Assembly (NCBI GenBank): GCA_003158885.1
Contig: PMLN01000090.1
Span: forward strand, 1 to 5,785
Direction: 5' to 3'
Length of the DNA stretch: 5,785 nt
From: Anaerolineae bacterium
GTDB taxonomy: Bacteria > Chloroflexota > Anaerolineae > Anaerolineales > Villigracilaceae
The position numbers and the translations under genes were made by a program. How positions within the stretch are numbered: the first letter of the stretch is position 1; each line of letters opens with the position of its first letter. Under the pieces are notes generated by a model. The model had not been told where the DNA came from and did not search any database. It worked only from the letters and a program-made list of their open reading frames with translations. Shown here in pieces: positions 4,014 through 5,785 of the stretch.

Positions 4014-4979
4014 TTACTCCGAAGGTTGTTCATCCTTTAAGAAGCCCTTTTCGTGCATCTTCTGGCGCAGTTCATCCAAACTCTTTTCGCCAAAGTTGCG
4101 GATGGACATCACTGCCGACTCGCCTTTATCCAGCAGTTCCAATACATCGCCAACGGTGGTGATGCCGGTACGCTTGAGCGAGTTGAAGACGCGCACGGAA
4201 AGGTCAAGAGCCTCGACCGGCGTCTCGGCCAATTCGCTCGACAGGCGGCTCCCGCCGATCTCACGCTCCGTCACAACCGTCAACGTTTCCTCATTGATAC
4301 CCGCAACCATGCGCAGGTGATCAATGATCAGTTTGGCGGAGGCGCTGAGGGCGTGCTCGGGTGAAACCGTGCCATCCGTCCAGATCTCAAGGACCAGTTT
4401 GTCGTAGTTCGTGCTCTGGCCCACGCGGGCCGAGGTCACTTCCCAATTGACGCGCTTGACCGGGCCGAAGATGGCATCCACGGGAAGCTCGCCAATGGGC
4501 AAATGCTCACTGCGTTCACCGGCGGGCGAATAACCGCGCCCGCGTTCGACCGTGAATTCAATATCCAGCTTCGTCTTGGGACTATCCACATTGAAGAGAT
4601 AGAGTTCCGGGTTGACGATCTCGATCTCCGACGGAGCCACGATATCGGCGGCGGTCACGGTGCCTTCGCCACGCACCTGCAGATTCATGCGGGTGCTATC
4701 CACGCCATCCAACTTCAGGCGAATCTGCTTGATCTGCAAGGTCACCTGAATCACATCCTCACGCACGCCGGGAATATCGCTGAATTCGTGCAGGACATCC
4801 CCGATGCGGATGGATGTGATCGCAGCGCCATCCAGGGATGAAAGCAAAACGCGGCGCAAAGAATTCCCCAGGGTGGCGCCATACCCGCGCTCCAGGGGGC
4901 TGATTACAAACTTGCCATAATTTCGAGCCTCGGCTTCACGCTCGATCTTCGGCATGACCATATTCGATATACTCGTCAC
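4014..4979 (-). CDS. rpoA: DNA-directed RNA polymerase subunit alpha
   Basis: Alpha dimerises to nucleate assembly of RNA polymerase, and its C-terminal domain contacts UP elements and activators. The 321-residue product has the N-terminal dimerisation part with FVISPLERGYGATLGNSLRRVLLSSL (24-49), the insert domain (roughly 55-180) and an intact C-terminal domain from PVEALDL (254) to about 312. In that domain, Arg263, Asn266 and Lys299 line up with the DNA-contacting Arg265, Asn268 and Lys298 of the E. coli subunit. The start is a GTG at 4977-4979, supported by GGGAGAGG 6 bases upstream; the ATG six codons later is too far from that site. It lies 85 bases after rpsD and 6 bases before rplQ. 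Confidence 0.97.
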   Translation of the reverse strand: MTSISNMVMPKIEREAEARNYGKFVISPLERGYGATLGNSLRRVLLSSLDGAAITSIRIGDVLHEFSDIPGVREDVIQVTLQIKQIRLKLDGVDSTRMNLQVRGEGTVTAADIVAPSEIEIVNPELYLFNVDSPKTKLDIEFTVERGRGYSPAGERSEHLPIGELPVDAIFGPVKRVNWEVTSARVGQSTNYDKLVLEIWTDGTVSPEHALSASAKLIIDHLRMVAGINEETLTVVTEREIGGSRLSSELAETPVEALDLSVRVFNSLKRTGITTVGDVLELLDKGESAVMSIRNFGEKSLDELRQKMHEKGFLKDEQPSE

Positions 4980-4985
4980 AGTTCA

Positions 4986-4993
4986 CCTCTCCC
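4986..4993 (-). promoter_or_regulatory. Ribosome binding site of rpoA (GGGAGAGG)
   Basis: This purine-rich site lies 6 bases before the GTG at 4977-4979 and decides for that start over the ATGs at codons 7 and 9. The 85-base rpsD-rpoA gap also has a small stem, CTGCG (5042-5046) with CGCAG (5053-5057), without a T-run. Confidence 0.7.
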
Positions 4994-5064
4994 TTGAGGC
5001 AGCAAGAAAGCCAATGAGCGAGGAATGAACCGGGTCCATCCCTGCGCTCCCACGCAGCCAAGGA

Positions 5065-5721
5065 TTAACGGCGTGAATAATATTCAACAATAAGCTGTTC
5101 ACTAAGACTACCGTCAATTTCCATGCGCTCGGGCAGGCGGGAAACGGTGCCTGCCATTTTCTTGGCGTCGCGATTCAACCAGGAGGGCGAGGAGCGCTTC
5201 TCGGCCAAATCGGGCAAGGCCTTGAAATACGTCAGGCTCTGGGAGCCTTCACGAACCGTAATTTGATCGCCTTCACTCAGAAGCATGGAAGGAATATCCG
5301 TGCGGCGGCCGTTCACGGTAAAGTGACCGTGCGTGACCATCATGCGGGCCTGCGAACGGCTGGATGCGAATCCAAGCCGAAAGACCACATTATCCAGGCG
5401 GGATTCAAGGATCTGCAAAAGAGTCAAACCCGTCAGGCCGTGGCGATGCAAGGCCGTCTCGTAATAACGGCGGAACTGGCGTTCCAGCACGCCGTAGATG
5501 CGGCGGGCCTTCTGTTTGGCGCGCAACTGGCGGGAAAAATCAGATTGACCGGTGCGGCTTGCGTTCCTACCACCCCGGCTGCCAGACTTGCCGTGCTGGC
5601 CGGGGGCAAAACTGCGCTTTTCGAACGCGCACTTGGGAGTAAAGCAACGCTCGCCCTTCAAATAGAGTTTTTCGCCTTCGCGCCGGCAAAGCTTACAAAC
5701 CGGACTTAATGTTTTTGCCAT
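5065..5721 (-). CDS. rpsD: 30S ribosomal protein S4 (zinc-binding type)
   Basis: S4 is a primary 16S rRNA-binding protein that starts assembly of the small-subunit body. The 218-residue product has four cysteines near the N-terminus (Cys9, Cys12, Cys26, Cys31) in the pattern seen in zinc-binding S4 of Thermus, then FAPGQHG (38-44), [20 protein letters not shown] (68-87), and an S4 RNA-binding domain from about 107 ([37 protein letters not shown]). It ends IVEYYSRR, as usual. It is slightly longer than the typical 200-210 residues. GAGG (5732-5735) lies 10 bases before the ATG. It follows rpsK by 20 bases. In E. coli S4 represses its own operon; no such binding structure could be identified here. 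Confidence 0.97.
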   Translation of the reverse strand: MAKTLSPVCKLCRREGEKLYLKGERCFTPKCAFEKRSFAPGQHGKSGSRGGRNASRTGQSDFSRQLRAKQKARRIYGVLERQFRRYYETALHRHGLTGLTLLQILESRLDNVVFRLGFASSRSQARMMVTHGHFTVNGRRTDIPSMLLSEGDQITVREGSQSLTYFKALPDLAEKRSSPSWLNRDAKKMAGTVSRLPERMEIDGSLSEQLIVEYYSRR

Positions 5722-5741
5722 ATTTTCGCTACCTCAACCCA

Positions 5742-5785
5742 TTACACGCGGCGCTTCTTCGGAGGCCGACAACCGTTATGCGGAA
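5742..5785 (-). CDS. rpsK: 30S ribosomal protein S11, C-terminal end (runs off the window)
   Basis: The last 13 full codons and the TAA (5742-5744) of a gene cut by the window edge are present. They translate to PHNGCRPPKKRRV, the nearly invariant C-terminus of S11, a platform protein of the small subunit at the mRNA exit. The place directly before rpsD is the standard position of rpsK in the alpha operon. Confidence 0.95.
   Translation of the reverse strand, partial: PHNGCRPPKKRRV

Noticed and set aside
5263..5709. 148-codon plus-strand open frame opposite rpsD.
   Set aside because: It is the shadow of the S4 gene; the protein is not recognisable, while the minus strand is an unmistakable S4.

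Overview
The window reads as the 3' end of a bacterial ribosomal-protein/RNA-polymerase operon on the minus strand, followed by a nucleotide-housekeeping gene and, on the plus strand, the remains of a toxin-antitoxin pair. Transcription of the main block runs from high to low coordinates: rpsK (only the last 13 full codons) - rpsD - rpoA - rplQ - truA - rplM - rpsI - mazG. The order rpsK-rpsD-rpoA-rplQ followed by truA-rplM-rpsI is the classic arrangement of many Gram-positive-type and Chloroflexota genomes. The zinc-type S4, the MazG with a tetrapyrrole-methylase-like N-terminal remnant, the moderately high GC and the heavy load of dispersed spacer repeats suggest an Anaerolineae-like Chloroflexota. 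That assignment is inference; no rRNA is present to confirm it.

Region by region: 1-483 (plus) holds the C-terminal part of a BrnT-type toxin and an apparently complete BrnA-type antitoxin that overlaps it. 484-606 is a gene-free convergent spacer with one good-looking extended -10 box on the plus strand. 607-1767 (minus) is mazG. 1768-1846 is a spacer dominated by a perfect 15-bp hairpin. 1847-2699 (minus) is rpsI and rplM. 2706-2831 is a spacer almost filled by a composite palindromic repeat. 2832-3572 (minus) is truA. 3573-3629 is a spacer built from 7-bp repeats. 3630-5785 (minus) is rplQ, rpoA, rpsD and the end of rpsK.

The genes make ribosomal subunits (S11, S4, L17, L13, S9), the RNA polymerase alpha subunit and a tRNA pseudouridine synthase, so the block is translation/transcription machinery. 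MazG is a nucleotide pyrophosphohydrolase that may be co-transcribed or may have its own start. Four starts deserve attention: rpoA and rplM most likely use GTG, mazG most likely starts 17 codons inside its longest open frame, and truA has no Shine-Dalgarno sequence.

I do not see a new enzymatic or defence system. What is unusual is how many unrelated low-complexity or palindromic repeats sit inside an otherwise conserved operon: period-7 repeats before truA, a nested palindromic element before rplM, a hairpin before mazG, and two repeat-like tracts read in frame inside mazG. These are the best leads in the window.
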